This document shows, one piece after another, positions 13,551-28,255 of a stretch of 64,000 nucleotides of DNA (its first letter is position 1; every line of letters begins with the position of its first letter). Origin of the DNA: Hydractinia symbiolongicarpus. Taxonomy: Eukaryota > Cnidaria > Hydrozoa > Anthoathecata > Hydractiniidae. The stretch lies in contig NC_079886.1 in the NCBI RefSeq assembly GCF_029227915.1, forward strand, positions 4,340,001 to 4,404,000, written 5' to 3'. The position numbers and the translations under genes are program-made. Under the pieces are notes generated by a model that saw nothing but the letters and a program-made list of their open reading frames with translations, was not told the DNA's origin and searched no databases.

Positions 13551-15654
13551 TTTTTCTGATATTATTAGGTTACATCCCTTTTAACAGTGAAACGATTGAC
13601 TGCGGGACTTAATTAAACTGATTTTGGACGGTGATCTTATAAATGTGATAAATGAGCCAATTGGACTCCATGAAGTAACAATCTTCTTAATTTGACATGA
13701 TTGCTGGAACTTAGCCATTACACTGGGCGCTGTGGTAGCGCTTCATTTAAAAATGTAGATATATAAGTCATTTTTTACTGTGGGACCAATCGTAGCCGTT
13801 ATCGCACGCTGAAGAAGTTGAGACAGCTTCAAAAAGTACATTTCATTGTTTTTCTAACGGTATCAGTCCGTTTCTGTTACAACGGTTGCGTCACATATTC
13901 GTACCAACTTGTACCTAGCGATATTTTTCTGATATTACTAGCTTGCATCGCTTTTAACAGTGAAACGATTGAATGTGGGACTTAATTGAACTGATTTTGG
14001 ACTTTAACTTTATAAATGCAATAATTGAGAGAATTGGACTCCAAGAAATAAAATTATTCTGAATTTGACATGATTGCTAGAACTCAGCGATTACACTGGG
14101 CGCTGTGGTAGAGCTTCATTTTAAAATGTAGATAAATAAGTCATTTTTTACTGTGGGACCAATCCTAGCCGTTATCGCACGCTAAAGAAATAGAGACAGT
14201 TTCAAACCCTACATTTCATTGACTTTCTAACGATATCAGTCCGTTTGTGTTACCACGGTTGGGTCACATTTTTGTACCAACATGTATTTAGCGACATTTT
14301 TCTGATATTATTAGGTTACATCGCTTTTAACAATGAAACGATTGGCTGTGGGACTTAATTAAACTGATTTTGGACGGTGATCTTATAAATGTGATAAATG
14401 AGCCAATTGGACTCCATGAAGTAACAATCTTCTTAATTTGACATGATTGCTGGAACTTAGCCATTACACTGGGCGCTGTGGTAGCGCTTTATTTAAAAAT
14501 GTAGATATATAAGTCATTTTCTACTGTGGGACCAATCCTAGCCATTATCGCACGCTGAAGAAATTGAGACAGCTTCAAAAACTACATTTCATTGACTTTC
14601 TAACGGTATCAGTCCATTTCAGTTACAACGCTTGGGTCACATTTTCGTACCAACATGTATTTAGCGATATTTTTCTGATATTACCAGGTTGCATCGCATT
14701 TAACAGTGAAACAATTGACTGTGGGACTTAATTGAACTGATTTTGTACTGTGACCTGACAAATGTGATGAATGAGGCAATTGGACTCCATGAAATAACAT
14801 TCTTCTTAAATTGGCATGATTGCCGGTGCTCAGCGATTACACTGGGCGCTGTGATAGCGCTTCATTTAAAAATGCAGATAAATAAGTCATTTTTTACTGT
14901 AGGACCAATCCTAGCCGTTATCGCACGCTGAAGAAATAGAGACGGTTTCAAAAACTACATTTCATTGACTTTCTAACGGTATCAGTCCGTTTCAGTTACA
15001 ACGGTTGCGTGACATATTCGTGCCAACATGTATTTAGCGATATTTTTCTGATATTACTAGGTTGCATCGCTTTTAACAGTGAAACGATTGACTGTGGGAC
15101 ATACTTGAACTGATTTTGGACTGTAACTTTATAAATGTGATAATTGAGACAATTGGACTCTATGCAATAACATTCTTCTTAAATTGGCATGATTGACGGA
15201 ACTCAGCGATTACACTGGGCGCTGTGGTAGCGCTTCATTTAAAAATGTAGATATATAAGTCAATTTTAACTGTGGGACCAATCCTAGCCGTTATCGCACG
15301 CTGAAGAAATTGAGACAGTTTCAAAAACTACATTTCATTGACTTTCTAACGATATCAGTCCGTTTCTGTTACAACGGTTGCGTCACAAATTTGTACCAAC
15401 ATGTATTTAGCGATATTTTTCTGATATTACTAGGTAGCATCGCTTTTAACAGTGAAACGATTGACTGTGGGACTTACTTGAACTGATTCTGGACTTTAAC
15501 TTTATAAATATGATAATTGAGACAATTGGACTCCATGCAATAACCTTCTTCTTAAATTGGCATAATTGATGGAACTCAGCGATTACACTGGGCGCTGTGG
15601 TTGCGCTTCATTTAAAAATGTAGATATATAAGTCATTTTCTACTGTGGGACCAA

Positions 15655-15685
15655 TCCTAGCCGTTATCGCATGTATTTAGCGACA
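15655..15685. repeat. Second copy of the 103-bp deletion junction
   Basis: CCGTTATCGCATGTATTTAG is the same fusion as near 13535, with matching flanking monomers. It is diagnostic of duplication of the 2135-bp unit. Confidence 0.8.
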
Positions 15686-17599
15686 TTTTTCTGATATTAT
15701 TAGGTTACATCCCTTTTAACAGTGAAATGATTGACTGCGGGACTTAATTAAACTGATTTTGGACGGTGATCTTATAAATGTGATAAATGAGCCAATTGGA
15801 CTCCATGAAGTAACAATCTTCTTAATTTGACATGATTGCTGGAACTTAGCCATTACACTGGGCGCTATGGTAGCGCTTCATTTAAAAATGTAGATATATA
15901 AGTCATTTTTTACTGTGGGACCAATCGTAGCCGTTATCGCACGCTGAAGAAGTTGAGACAGCTTCAAAAAGTACATTTCATTGACTTTCTAACGGTATCA
16001 GTCCGTTTCTGTTACAACGGTTGCGTCACATATTCGTACCAACTTGTACCTAGCGATATTTTTCTGATATTACTAGCTTGCATCGCTTTTAACAGTGAAA
16101 CGATTGAATGTGGGACTTAATTGAACTGATTTTGGACTTTAACTTTATAAATGCAATAATTGAGAGAATTGGACTCCAAGAAATAAAATTATTCTGAATT
16201 TGACATGATTGCTAGAACTCAGCGATTACACTGGGCGCTGTGGTAGAGCTTCATTTTAAAATGTAGATAAATAAGTCATTTTTTACTGTGGGACCAATCC
16301 TAGCCGTTATCGCACGCTAAAGAAATAGAGACAGTTTCAAACCCTACATTTCATTGACTTTCTAACGATATCAGTCCGTTTGTGTTACCACGGTTGGGTC
16401 ACATTTTTGTACCAACATGTATTTAGCGACATTTTTCTGATATTATTAGGTTACATCGCTTTTAACAATGAAACGATTGGCTGTGGGACTTAATTAAACT
16501 GATTTTGGACGGTGATCTTATAAATGTGATAAATGAGCCAATTGGACTCCATGAAGTAACAATCTTCTTAATTTGACATGATTGCTGGAACTTAGCCATT
16601 ACACTGGGCGCTGTGGTAGCGCTTTATTTAAAAATGTAGATATATAAGTCATTTTCTACTGTGGGACCAATCCTAGCCATTATCGCACGCTGAAGAAATT
16701 GAGACAGCTTCAAAAACTACATTTCATTGACTTTCTAACGGTATCAGTCCGTTTCTGTTACAACGGTTGCGTCACATATTAGTACCAACATGTACTTAGC
16801 GATATTTTTCTGATATTACTAGGTTGCATCGCTTTTAACAGTGAAACGATTGACTGTGGGACTTACTTGAACTGATTCTGGACTTTAACTTTATAAATAT
16901 GATAATTGAGACAATTGGACTCCATGCATTAACTTTCTTCTTAAATTGGCATAATTGACGGAACTCAGCGATTACACTGGACGCTGTGGTAGCGCTTCAT
17001 TTTAAAATGTAGATATATAAGTCATTTTCTACTGTGGGACCAATCCTAGCCGTTATCGCACGCTGAAGAAATTGAGACAGCTTCAAAAACTACATTTCAT
17101 TGACTTTCTAACGGTATCAGTCCGTTTCTGTTACAACGGTTGCGTCACATATTCGTACCAACATGTACTTAGCGATATTTTTCTGATATTACTAGGTTGC
17201 ATCGCTTTTAACAGTGAAACGATTGACTGTGGGACTTACTTGAACTGATTCTGGACTTTAACTTTATAAATATGATAATTGAGGCAATTGGACTCCATGC
17301 ATTAACTTTCTTCTTAAATTGGCATAATTGACGGAACTCAGCGATTACACTGGGCGCTGCGGTAGCGCTTCATTTGAAAATTTAGATAAATAAGTCATTT
17401 TTTACTGTGGGACCAATCCTAGCCGTTATCGCACGCTAAAGAAATAGAGACAGTTTCAAACCCTACATTTCATTGACTTTCTAACGATATCAGTCCGTTT
17501 GAGTTACCACGGTTGGGTCACATTTTCGTACCAACATGTATTTAGCGACATTTTTCTGATATTATTAGGTTACATCGCTTTTAACAATGAAACGATTGA

Positions 17600-20500
17600 C
17601 TGTGGGACTTAATTAAACTGATTTTGGACTTTAACTTTATAAATGTGATAATTGACACAATTGGACTCCACGAAGTAACCTTATTCTGAATTTGACATGA
17701 TTGCTAGAACTCAGCGATTACACTGGGCGCTGTGGTAGCGCTTTATTTAAAAATTTAGAAAAATAAGTATTTTTTTACTGTAGGAACAATCCTAGCCGTT
17801 ATCGCACGCTGAAGAAATAGAGACAGTTTCAAAAACTACATTTCATTGACTTTCTAGCGGTATCAGTCCGTTTCAGTTACAACAGTTGCGTCACATATTC
17901 GTACCAACATGTATTTAGCGATATTTTTCGGATATTACTAGGTTGCATCGCTTTTAACAGTGAAACGATTGACTGTTGGATTTAATAGAACTGATTTTGG
18001 ACTTTAACTTTATAAATGTGATAATTGACACAATTGGACTCCACGAAATAACATTATTCTGAATTTGACATGATTGCTAGAACTCAGCGATTACACTGGG
18101 CGCTGTGGTAGGGCTTCATTTGAAAATGTAGATAAATAAGACATTTTTTACTGTGGGACCAATCCTAGCCGTTATCGCACGCTGAGGAAATAGAGACAGT
18201 TTCAAAAACTACATTTCATTGACTTTCTAACGGTGTCAGCCTGTTTGAGTTACAACAGTTTGGTCACATTTTCGTACCAACATGTATTTATCGATATTTT
18301 TCTGATATTACTAGGTTGCATCGCCTTTAACAGTGAAACGAGTGACTGTGGGACTTAATTTAACTGATTTTGGACTGTGAGCTTACAAATGTGATGAATG
18401 AGACAATTGGACTCCATGAAATAACATTCTTCTTAAATTGGCATGAATGCCGGAACTCAGCGATTAAACTGGGCGCTGTGGTAGCGCTTCATTTAAAAAT
18501 GAAGATATATAAGTCATTTTCTACTGTGGGACCATTCCTAGCCGTTACCGCACGCTGAAGAAATTGAGACAGCTTCAAAAACTACATTTCATTGACTTTC
18601 TAACGGTATCAGTCCGTTTCTGTTAAAACGGTTGCGTCACATATTCGCACCAACATGTACTTAGCGATATTTTTCTGATATTACTAGCTTGCATCGCTTT
18701 TAACAGTGAAACGATTGACTGCGGGACTTAGTTGGACTGATTTTGGACTTTAACTTTATAAATGTGATAATTGACACAATTGGACTCCACGAAATAACAT
18801 TATTCTGAATTTGACATGATTGCTAGAACTCAGCGATTACACTGGGCGCTGTGGTAGCGCTTCATTTAAAAATTTAGATAAATAAGTATTTTTTTACTGT
18901 GGGAACAAACCTAGCCGTTATCGCACGCTGAAGAAATAGAGACAGTTTCAAAAACTATATTTCATTGACTTTCTAGCGGTATCAGTCCGTTTCAGTTACA
19001 ACAGTTGCGTCACATATTCGTACCAACATGTATTTAGCGATATTTTTCGGATATTACTAGATTGCATCGCTTTTAACAGTGAAACGATTGAATGTGGGAC
19101 TTAATTGAACTGATTTTGACTTTAACTTTATAAATGAAATAATTAAGAGAATTGGACTCCAAGAAATAAAATTATTCTGAATTTGACATGATTGCTAGAA
19201 CTCAGCGATTACACTGGGCGCTGTGGTAGGGCTTCATTTGAAAATGTAGATAAATAAGACATTTTTTACTGTGGGACCAATCCTAGCCGTTATCGCACGC
19301 TGAGGAAATAGAGACAGTTTCACAAACTACATTTCATTGACTTTCTAACGGTGTTAGCCTGTTTGAGTTACAACAGTTTGGTCACATTTTCGTACCAACA
19401 TGTATTTATCGATATTTTTCTGATATTACTAGGTTGCATCGCCTTTAACAGTGAAACGAGTGACTGTGGGACTTAATTTAACTGATTTTGGACTGTGAGC
19501 TTACAAATGTGATGAATGAGACAATTGGACTCCATGAAATAACATTCTTCTTAAATTGGCATGATTGCCGGAACTCAGCGATTAAACTGGGCGCTGTGGT
19601 AGCGCTTCATTTAAAATGTAGATAAATGACTCAATTTTTACTGTAGGAACAATCCTAGCCGTTATCGCACGCTAAAGAAATAGAGACAGTTTCAAAAACT
19701 ACATTTAATTGACTTTCTAACGATATCAGTCCGTTTGAGTTACAACGGTTGGGTCACATTTTCGTACCAACATGTATTTAGCGACATTTTTCTGATATTA
19801 TTAGGTTACATCGCTTTTAACAGTGAAACGGTTGACTGTGGGATTTAATTGAACTGATTTTGGACGGTGATCTTATAAATGTGATAAATGAGCCACTTGG
19901 ACTCCATGAAGTAACAATCTTCTTAATTTGACATGATTGCTGGAACTCAGCCATTACACTGGGCGCTGTGGTAGCGCTTCATTTAAAAATGTAGATACAT
20001 AAGTCATTTTTTACTGTGGGAGCAATCGTAGCCGTTATCGCACGCTGAAGTAGTTGAGACAGTTTCAAAAATTACATTTTATTGACTTTCTAACGGTGTC
20101 AGCCTGTTTGAGTTACAACAGTTTGGTTACATTTTCGTACCAACATGTATTTATCGATATTTTTCTGATATTACTAGGTTGCATCGCTTTTAACAGTAAA
20201 ACGATTGACTGTGGGACTTACTTGAACTGATTCTGGACTTTAACTTTATAAATATGATAATTGAGACAATTGGACTCCATGCAATAACATTCTTCTTAAA
20301 TTGGCATAATTGACGGAACTCAGCGATTACACTGGGCGCTGTGGTAGCGCTTTATTTAAAAATGCAGATATCTAAGTCATTTTCTACTGTGGGACCAATC
20401 CTAGCCGTTATCGCACGCAGAAGAAATTGAGACAGCTTCAAAAACTACATTTTATTGACTTTCTAACGATATCAGTCCGTTTGAGTTACCACGGTTGGGT

Positions 20501-23500
20501 CACATTTTCGTACCAACATGTATTTATCGATATTTTTCTGATATTACTAGGTTGCATCGCCTTTAACAGTGAAACGGGTGACTGTGGGACTTAATTGGAC
20601 TGATTTTGGACTTTAACTTTATAAATGTGATAATTGACACAATTGGACTCCACGAAATAACATTATTCTGAATTTGACATGATTGCTAGAACTCAGCGAT
20701 TACACTGGGCGCTGTGGTAGCGCTTCATTTAACAATTTAGATAAATAAGTATTTTTTTACTGTGGGAACAAGCCTAGCCGTTATCGCACGCTGAAGAAAT
20801 AGAGACAGTTTCAAAAACTACATTTCATTGACTTTCTAGCGGTATTAGTCCGTTTCAGTTACAACAGTTGCGTCACATATTCGTACCAACATGTATTTAG
20901 CGATATTTTTCGGATATTACTAGATTGCATCGCTTTTAACAGTGAAACGATTGAATGTGGGACTTAATTGAACTGATTTTGGACTTTAACTTTATAAATG
21001 CAATAATTAAGAGAATTACACTCCAAGAAATAAAATTATTCTGAATTTGACATGATTGCTAGAACTCAGCGATTACACTGGGCGCTGTGGTAGGGCTTCA
21101 TTTGAAAATGTAGATAAATAAGACATTTTTTACTGTGGGACCAATCCTAGCCGTTATCGCACGCTGAGGAAATAGAGACAGTTTCAAAAACTACATTTCA
21201 TTGACTTTCTAACGGTGTTAGCCTGTTTGAGTTACAACAGTTTGGTCACATTTTCGTACCAACATGTATTTATCGATATTTTTCTGATATTACTAGGTTG
21301 CATCGCCTTTAACAGTGAAACGAGTGACTGTGGGACTTAATTTAACTGATTTTGGACTGTGAGCTTACAAATGTGATGAATGAGACAATTGGACTCCATG
21401 AAATAACATTCTTCTTAAATTGGCATGAATGCCGGAACTCAGCGATTAAACTGGGCGCTGTGGTAGCGCTTCATTTAAAAATGAAGATATATAAGTCATT
21501 TTCTACTGTGGGACCATTCCTAGCCGTTACCGCACGCTGAAGAAATTGAGACAGCTTCTAAAACTACATTTCATTGACTTTCTAACGGTATCAGTCCGTT
21601 TCTGTTAAAACCGTTGCGTCACATATTCGCACCAACATGTACTTAGCGATATTTTTCTGATATTACCAGCTTGCATCGCTTTTAACAGTGAAATGATTGA
21701 CTGCGGGACTTAATTGGACTGATTTTGGACTTTAACTTTATAAATGTGATAATTGACACAATTGGACTCCACGAAATAACATTATTCTGAATTTGACATG
21801 ATTGCTAGAACTCAGCGATTACACTGGGGGCTGTGGTAGCGCTTCATTTAAAAATTTAGATAAATAAGTATTTTTTTACTGTGGGAACAAACCTAGCCGT
21901 TATCGCACGCTGAAGAAATAGAGACAGTTTCAAAAACTACATTTCATTGACTTTCTAGCGGTATCAGTCCGTTTCAGTTACAACAGTTGCGTCACATATT
22001 CGTACCAACATGTATTTAGCGATATTTTTCGGATATTACTAGATTGCATCGCTTTTAACAGTGAAACGATTGAATGTGGGACTTAATTGAACTGATTTTG
22101 ACTTTAACTTTATAAATGAAATAATTAAGAGAATTGGACTCCAAGAAATAAAATTATTCTGAATTTGACATGATTGCTAGAACTCAGCGATTACACTGGG
22201 CGCTGTGGTAGGGCTTCATTTGAAAATGTAGATAAATAAGACATTTTTTACTGTGGGACCAATCCTAGCCGTTATCGCACGCTGAGGAAATAGAGACAGT
22301 TTCAAAAACTACATTTCATTGACTTTCTAACGGTGTTAGCCTGTTTGAGTTACAACAGTTTGGTCACATTTTCGTACCAACATGTATTTATCGATATTTT
22401 TCTGATATTACTAGGTTGCATCGCCTTTAACAGTGAAACGAGTGACTGTGGGACTTAATTTAACTGATTTTGGACTGTGAGCTTACAAATGTGATGAATG
22501 AGACAATTGGACTCCATGAAATAACATTCTTCTTAAATTGGCATGATTGCCGGAACTCAGCGATTAAACTGGGCGCTGTGGTAGCGCTTCATTTAAAAAT
22601 GTAGATAAATGACTCAATTTTTACTGTAGGAACAATCCTAGCCGTTATCGCACGCTAAAGAAATAGAGACAGTTTCAAAAACTACATTTAATTGACTTTC
22701 TAACGATATCAGTCCGTTTGAGTTACATCGGTTGGGTCACATTTTCGTACCAACATGTATTTAGCGACATTTTTCTGATATTATTAGGTTACATCGCTTT
22801 TAACAGTGAAACGGTTGACTGTGGGATTTAATTGAACTGATTTTGGACGGTGATCTTATAAATGTGATAAATGAGCCACTTGGACTCCATGAAGTAACAA
22901 TCTTCTTAATTTGACATGATTGCTGGAACTCAGCCATTACACTGGGCGCTGTGGTAGCGCTTCATTTAAAAATGTAGATACATAAGTCATTTTTTACTGT
23001 GGGAGCAATCGTAGCCGTTATCGCACGCTGAAGTAGTTGAGACAGTTTCAAAAATTACATTTTATTGACTTTCTAACGGTGTCAGCCTGTTTGAGTTACA
23101 ACAGTTTGGTCACATTTTCGTACCAACATGTATTTATCGATATTTTTCTGATATTACTAGGTTGCATCGCTTTTAACAGTAAAACGATTGACTGTGGGAC
23201 TTACTTGAACTGATTCTGGACTTTAACTTTATAAATATGATAATTGAGACAATTGGACTCCATGCAATAACATTCTTCTTAAATTGGCATAATTGACGGA
23301 ACTCAGCGATTACACTGGGCGCTGTGGTAGCGCTTCATTAAAAAATGCAGATATCTAAGTCATTTTCTACTGTGGGACCAATCCTAGCCGTTATCGCACG
23401 CATAAAAAATTGAGACAGCTTCAAAAACTAAATTTTATTGACTTTCTAACGATATCAGTCCGTTTGAGTTACCACGGTTGGGTCACATTTTCGTACCAAC

Positions 23501-23560
23501 ATGTATTTATCGATATTTTTCTGATATTACTAGGTTGCATCGCCTTTAACAGTGAAACGA
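17600..23560. repeat. Tandem duplication of a 2982-bp (8-monomer) unit
   Basis: Subtype landmarks repeat at an offset of 2982 bp, for example 18370 and 21352, and the GCCTTTAACAGTGAAACGAG motif at 19441 and 22423. Similarity fades near 23560, where a different subtype follows. Boundaries are good to about 50 bp. Confidence 0.75.
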
Positions 23561-24779
23561 GTGACTGTGGGACTTAATTTAACTGATTTTGGACTGTGAG
23601 CTTACAAATGTGATGAATGAGACAATTGGACTCCATGAAATAACATTCTTCTTAAATTGACATGATTGCCGGAACTCAGCGATTAAACTGGGCGCTGTGG
23701 TAGCGCTTCATTTAAAAATGTAGATAAATAACTCAATTTTTACTGTAGGAACAATCCTAGCCGTTATCGCACGCTAAAGAAATAGAGACAGTTTCAAAAA
23801 CTACATTTAATTGACTTTCTAACGATATCAGTCCGTTTGAGTTACAACGGTTAGGTCACATTTTCGTACCAACATGTATTTAGCGACATTTTTCTGATAT
23901 TATTAGGTTACATCGCTTTTAACAGTGAAACGGTTGACTGTGGGATTTAATTGAACTGATTTTGGACGGTGACCTTATAAATGTGATAAATGAGCCACTT
24001 GGATTCCATGAAGTAACAATCTTCTTAATTTGACATGATTGCTGGAACTCAGCCATTACACTGGGCGCTGTGGTAGCGCTTCATTTAAAAGAGTAGACAT
24101 ATAAGTCACTTTTTACTGTGAGACCAATCCTAGCCGTTATCGCACGCTGAAGAAATTGAGACAGTTTCAAAAACTACATTTCATTGACTTTCTAACGGTG
24201 TTAGCCTGTTTGAGTTACAACAGTTTGGTCACATTTTCGTAACAACATGTGTTTAGCGATATTTTTCTGATATTCCTAGGTTGTATCGCTTTTAACAGTG
24301 AAACGATTGTTTGTGGGACTTAATTGAACTGATTTTGGACTTTAACTTTATAAATGTGATAAATGAGCTACTTGGACTCCATGAAGTAACAATCTTCTTA
24401 ATTTGACATGATTGCTGGAACACAGCCATTACACTGGGCGCTGTGGTAGCGCTTCATTTAAAAATGTAGATATATAAGTCATTTTTTACTGTGGGACCAA
24501 TCCTAGCCGTTATCGCACGCTAAAAAAATAGAGACAGTTTCAAACCCTACATTTCATTGACTTTCTAACGATATCAGTCCGTTTGAGTTACCGCGGTTGG
24601 GTCACATTTTCGTACCAACATGTATTTAGCGACATTTTTCTGATATTATTAGGTTACATCGCTTTTAACAATGAAACGATTGAATGTGGGACTTAATTGA
24701 ACTGATTTTGGACTTTAACTTTATAAATGCAATAATTGAGAGAATTGGACTCCAAGAAATAAAATTATTCTGAATTTGA

Positions 24780-26275
24780 CATGATTGCTAGAACTCAGCG
24801 ATTACACTGGGCGCTGTGGTAGGGCTTTATTTGAAAATGTAGATAAATAAGACATTTTTTACTGTGGGACCAATCCTAGCCGTTATCGCACGCTGAGGAA
24901 ATAGAGACAGTTTCGAAAACTACATTTCATTGACTTTCTAACGGTGTTAGCCTGTTTGAGTTACAACAGTTTGGTCACATTTTCGTACCAACATGTATTT
25001 ATCGATATTTTTCTGATATTACTAGGTTGCATCGCTTTTAACAGTGAAACGATTGACTGTGGGACTTACTTGATCTGATTCTGGACTTTAACTTTATAAA
25101 TATGATAATTGAGACAATTGGACTCCATGCAATAACCTTCTTCTTAAATTGGCATAATTGACGGAACTCAGCGATTACACTGGGCGCTGTGGTAGCGCTT
25201 CATTTAAAAATGTAGATATATAAGTCATTTTCTACTGTGGGACCAATCCTAGCCGTTATCGCACGCTGAAGAAATTGAGACAGCTTCAAAAACTACATTT
25301 TATTGACTTTCTAACGATATCAGTCCGTTTGAGTTACCACGGTTGGGTCACATTTTCGTACCAACATGTATTTAGCGACATTTTTCTGATATTATTAGGT
25401 TACATCGCTTTTAACAGTGAAACGATTGACTGTGGGACTTAATTAAACTGATTTTGGACGGTGATCTTATAAATGTGATAAATGAGCCAATTGGACTCCA
25501 TGAAGTAACAATCTTTTTAATTTGACATGATTGCTAGAACTCAGCGATTACACTGGGCGCTGTGGTAGGGCTTCATTTGAAAATGTAGATAAATAAGACA
25601 TTTTTTACTGTGGGACCAATCCTAGCCGTTATCGCACGCTGAGGAAATAGAGACAGTTTCGAAAACTACATTTCATTGACTTTCTAACGGTGTTAGCCTG
25701 TTTGAGTTACAACAGTTTGGTCACATTTTCGTACCAACATGTATTTATCGATATTTTTCTGATATTACTAGGTTGCATCGCTTTTAACAGTGAAACAATT
25801 GACTGTGGGACTTACTTGATCTGATTCTGGACTTTAACTTTATAAATATGATAATTGAGACAATTGGACTCCATGCAATAACCTTCTTCTTAAATTGGCA
25901 TAATTGACGGAACTCAGCGATTACACTGGGCGCTGTGGTAGCGCTTCATTTAAAAATGTAGATATATAAGTCATTTTCTACTGTGGGACCAATCCTAGCC
26001 GTTATCACACGCTGAAGAAATTGAGACAGCTTCAAAAACTACATTTTATTGACTTTCTAACGATATCAGTCCGTTTGAGTTACCACGGTTGGGTCACATT
26101 TTCGTACCAACATGTATTTAGCGACATTTTTCTGATATTATTAGGTTACATCGCTTTTAACAGTGAAACGATTGACTGTGGGACTTAATTAAACTGATTT
26201 TGGACGGTGATCTTATAAATGTGATAAATGAGCCAATTGGACTCCATGAAGTAACAATCTTCTTAATTTGACATG
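24780..26275. repeat. Dimer (746-bp) tandem duplication in the satellite
   Basis: The rare variant CTTACTTGATCTGATTCTGG occurs at both ends of a 746-bp step (2 x 373), near 25067 and 25813, with matching flanks. Unit boundaries are approximate. Confidence 0.7.
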
Positions 26276-28255
26276 ATTGCTGGAACTCAGCCATTACACT
26301 GGGCGCTGTGGTAGCGCTTCATTTAAAAATGTAGATATATAAGTCATTTTCTACTGTGGGACCAATCCTAGCCGTTATCGCACGCTGAAGAAATTGAGAC
26401 AGCTTTAAAAAGTACATTTCATTGACTTTCTCACGGTATCAGTCCGTTTCTGTTACAACGGTTGCGTCACATATTCGTACCAACATGTACTTAGCGATAT
26501 TTTTCTGATATTACTAGCTTGCATCGCTTTTAACAGTGAAAGGATGGAATGTGGGACTTAATTGAACTGATTTTGGACTTTAACTTTATAAATGCAATAA
26601 TTGATAGAATTGGACTCCAAGAAATAAAATTATTCTGAATTTGACATGATTGCTAGAACTCAGCGATTACACTGGGCGCTGTGGTAGCGCTTCATTTGAA
26701 AATGTAGATAAATAAGTCATTTTTTACTGTGAGACCAATCCTAGCCGTTATCGCACGCTTAAGAAATAGAGACAGTTTCAAAAACTACATTTCATTGACT
26801 TTCTAACGGTGTTAGCCTGTTTGAGTTACAACAGTTTGGTCACATTTTCGTAACAACATGTGTTTAGCGATATTTTTCTGATATTCCTAGGTTTTATCGC
26901 TTTTAACAGTGAAACGATCGACTGTGGGACTTAATTGAACTGATTTTGGACTTTAACTTTATAAATGTGATAAATGAGCTACTTGGACTCCATGAAGAAA
27001 CAATCTTCTTAATTTGACATGATTGCTGGAACACAGCGATTAAACTGGGCGCTGTGGTAGCGCTTCATTTAAAAATGTAGATAAATAAGACATTTTTTAC
27101 TGTGGGACCAATCCTAGCCGTTATCGCACGCTGAGGAAATAGAGACAGTTTCAAAAACTACATTTCATTGACTTTCTAACGGTATCGGTCCGTTTCAGTT
27201 ACATCGTTTGCGTCACATATTCGTACCAATATGTATTTAGACATATTTTTCTGATATTACTAGGTTGCATCGCTTTTAACAGTGAAACGATTGACTGTGG
27301 GACTTACTTGAACTGATTCTGGACTTTAACTTTATAAATATGATAATTGAGACAATTGGACTCCATGAAGTAACAATCTTCTTAATTTGACATGATTGCT
27401 GGAACTCAGCCATTACACTGGGCGCTGTGGTAGCGCTTCATTTAAAAATGTAGATATATAAGTCATTTTCTACTGTGGGACCAATCCTTGCCGTTATCGC
27501 ACGCTGAAGAAATTGAGACACCTTCAAAAACTACATTTCATTGACTTTCTAACGGTATCAGTCCGTTTCTGTTACAACGGTTGCGTCACATATTCGTACC
27601 AACATGTACTTAGCGATATGTTTCTGATATTACTAGCTTGCATCGCTTTTAACAGTGAAACGATTGACTGCGGGACTTACTTGAACTGATTTTGGACTTT
27701 AACTTTATAAATGTGATAATTGACACAATTGGACTCCACGAAATAACATTATTCTGAATTTGACATCATTGCTAGAACTCAGCGATTACACTGGGCGCTG
27801 TGGTAGCGCTTCATTTAAAAATTTAGATAAATAAGTATTTTTTTACTGTGGGAACAATCCTAGCCGTTATCGCACGCTGAAGAAATAGAGACAGTTTCAA
27901 AAACTACATTTCATTGACTTTCTAGCGGTATCAGTCCGTTTCAGTTACAACAGTTGCGTCACATATTCGTACCAACATGTATTTAGCGATATTTTTCGGA
28001 TATTACTAGGTTGCATCGCTTTTAACAGTGAAACGATTGACTGTGGGATTTAATTGAACTGATTTTGGACTTTAACTTTATAAATGTGATAATTGAGACA
28101 ATTGGACTCCACGAAATAACATTATTCTGAATTTGACATGATTGCTAGAACTCAGCGATTACAGTGGGCGCTGTGGTAGCGCGTCATTTAAAAATTTAGA
28201 TAAATAAGTCATTTTTTACTGTAGGACCAATCCTAGCTGTTAGCGCACGCTGAAA

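Larger units (their letters stand above)
4668..17600. repeat. Satellite higher-order repeat block with 6- and 8-monomer units
   Basis: A diagnostic monomer subtype recurs at 5332, 7386, 9624, 12608 and 14743. The steps are 2054 bp (five monomers plus the 189-bp solo element), 2238 bp (6 x 373), 2984 bp (8 x 373) and 2135 bp (6 x 373 minus a 103-bp deletion). Block boundaries are approximate. The pattern shows that multi-monomer segments, not single monomers, were duplicated. Confidence 0.8.

Noticed and set aside
978-21540. Repeated 62-codon open frames in the satellite (978, 5332, 7386, 9624, 12608, 14743, 18370, 21352; also 46710)
   Set aside because: They start at TTG rather than ATG, exist only where a monomer happens to lack the usual in-frame stop, and most monomers break them. 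The similarity is that of the satellite DNA itself.
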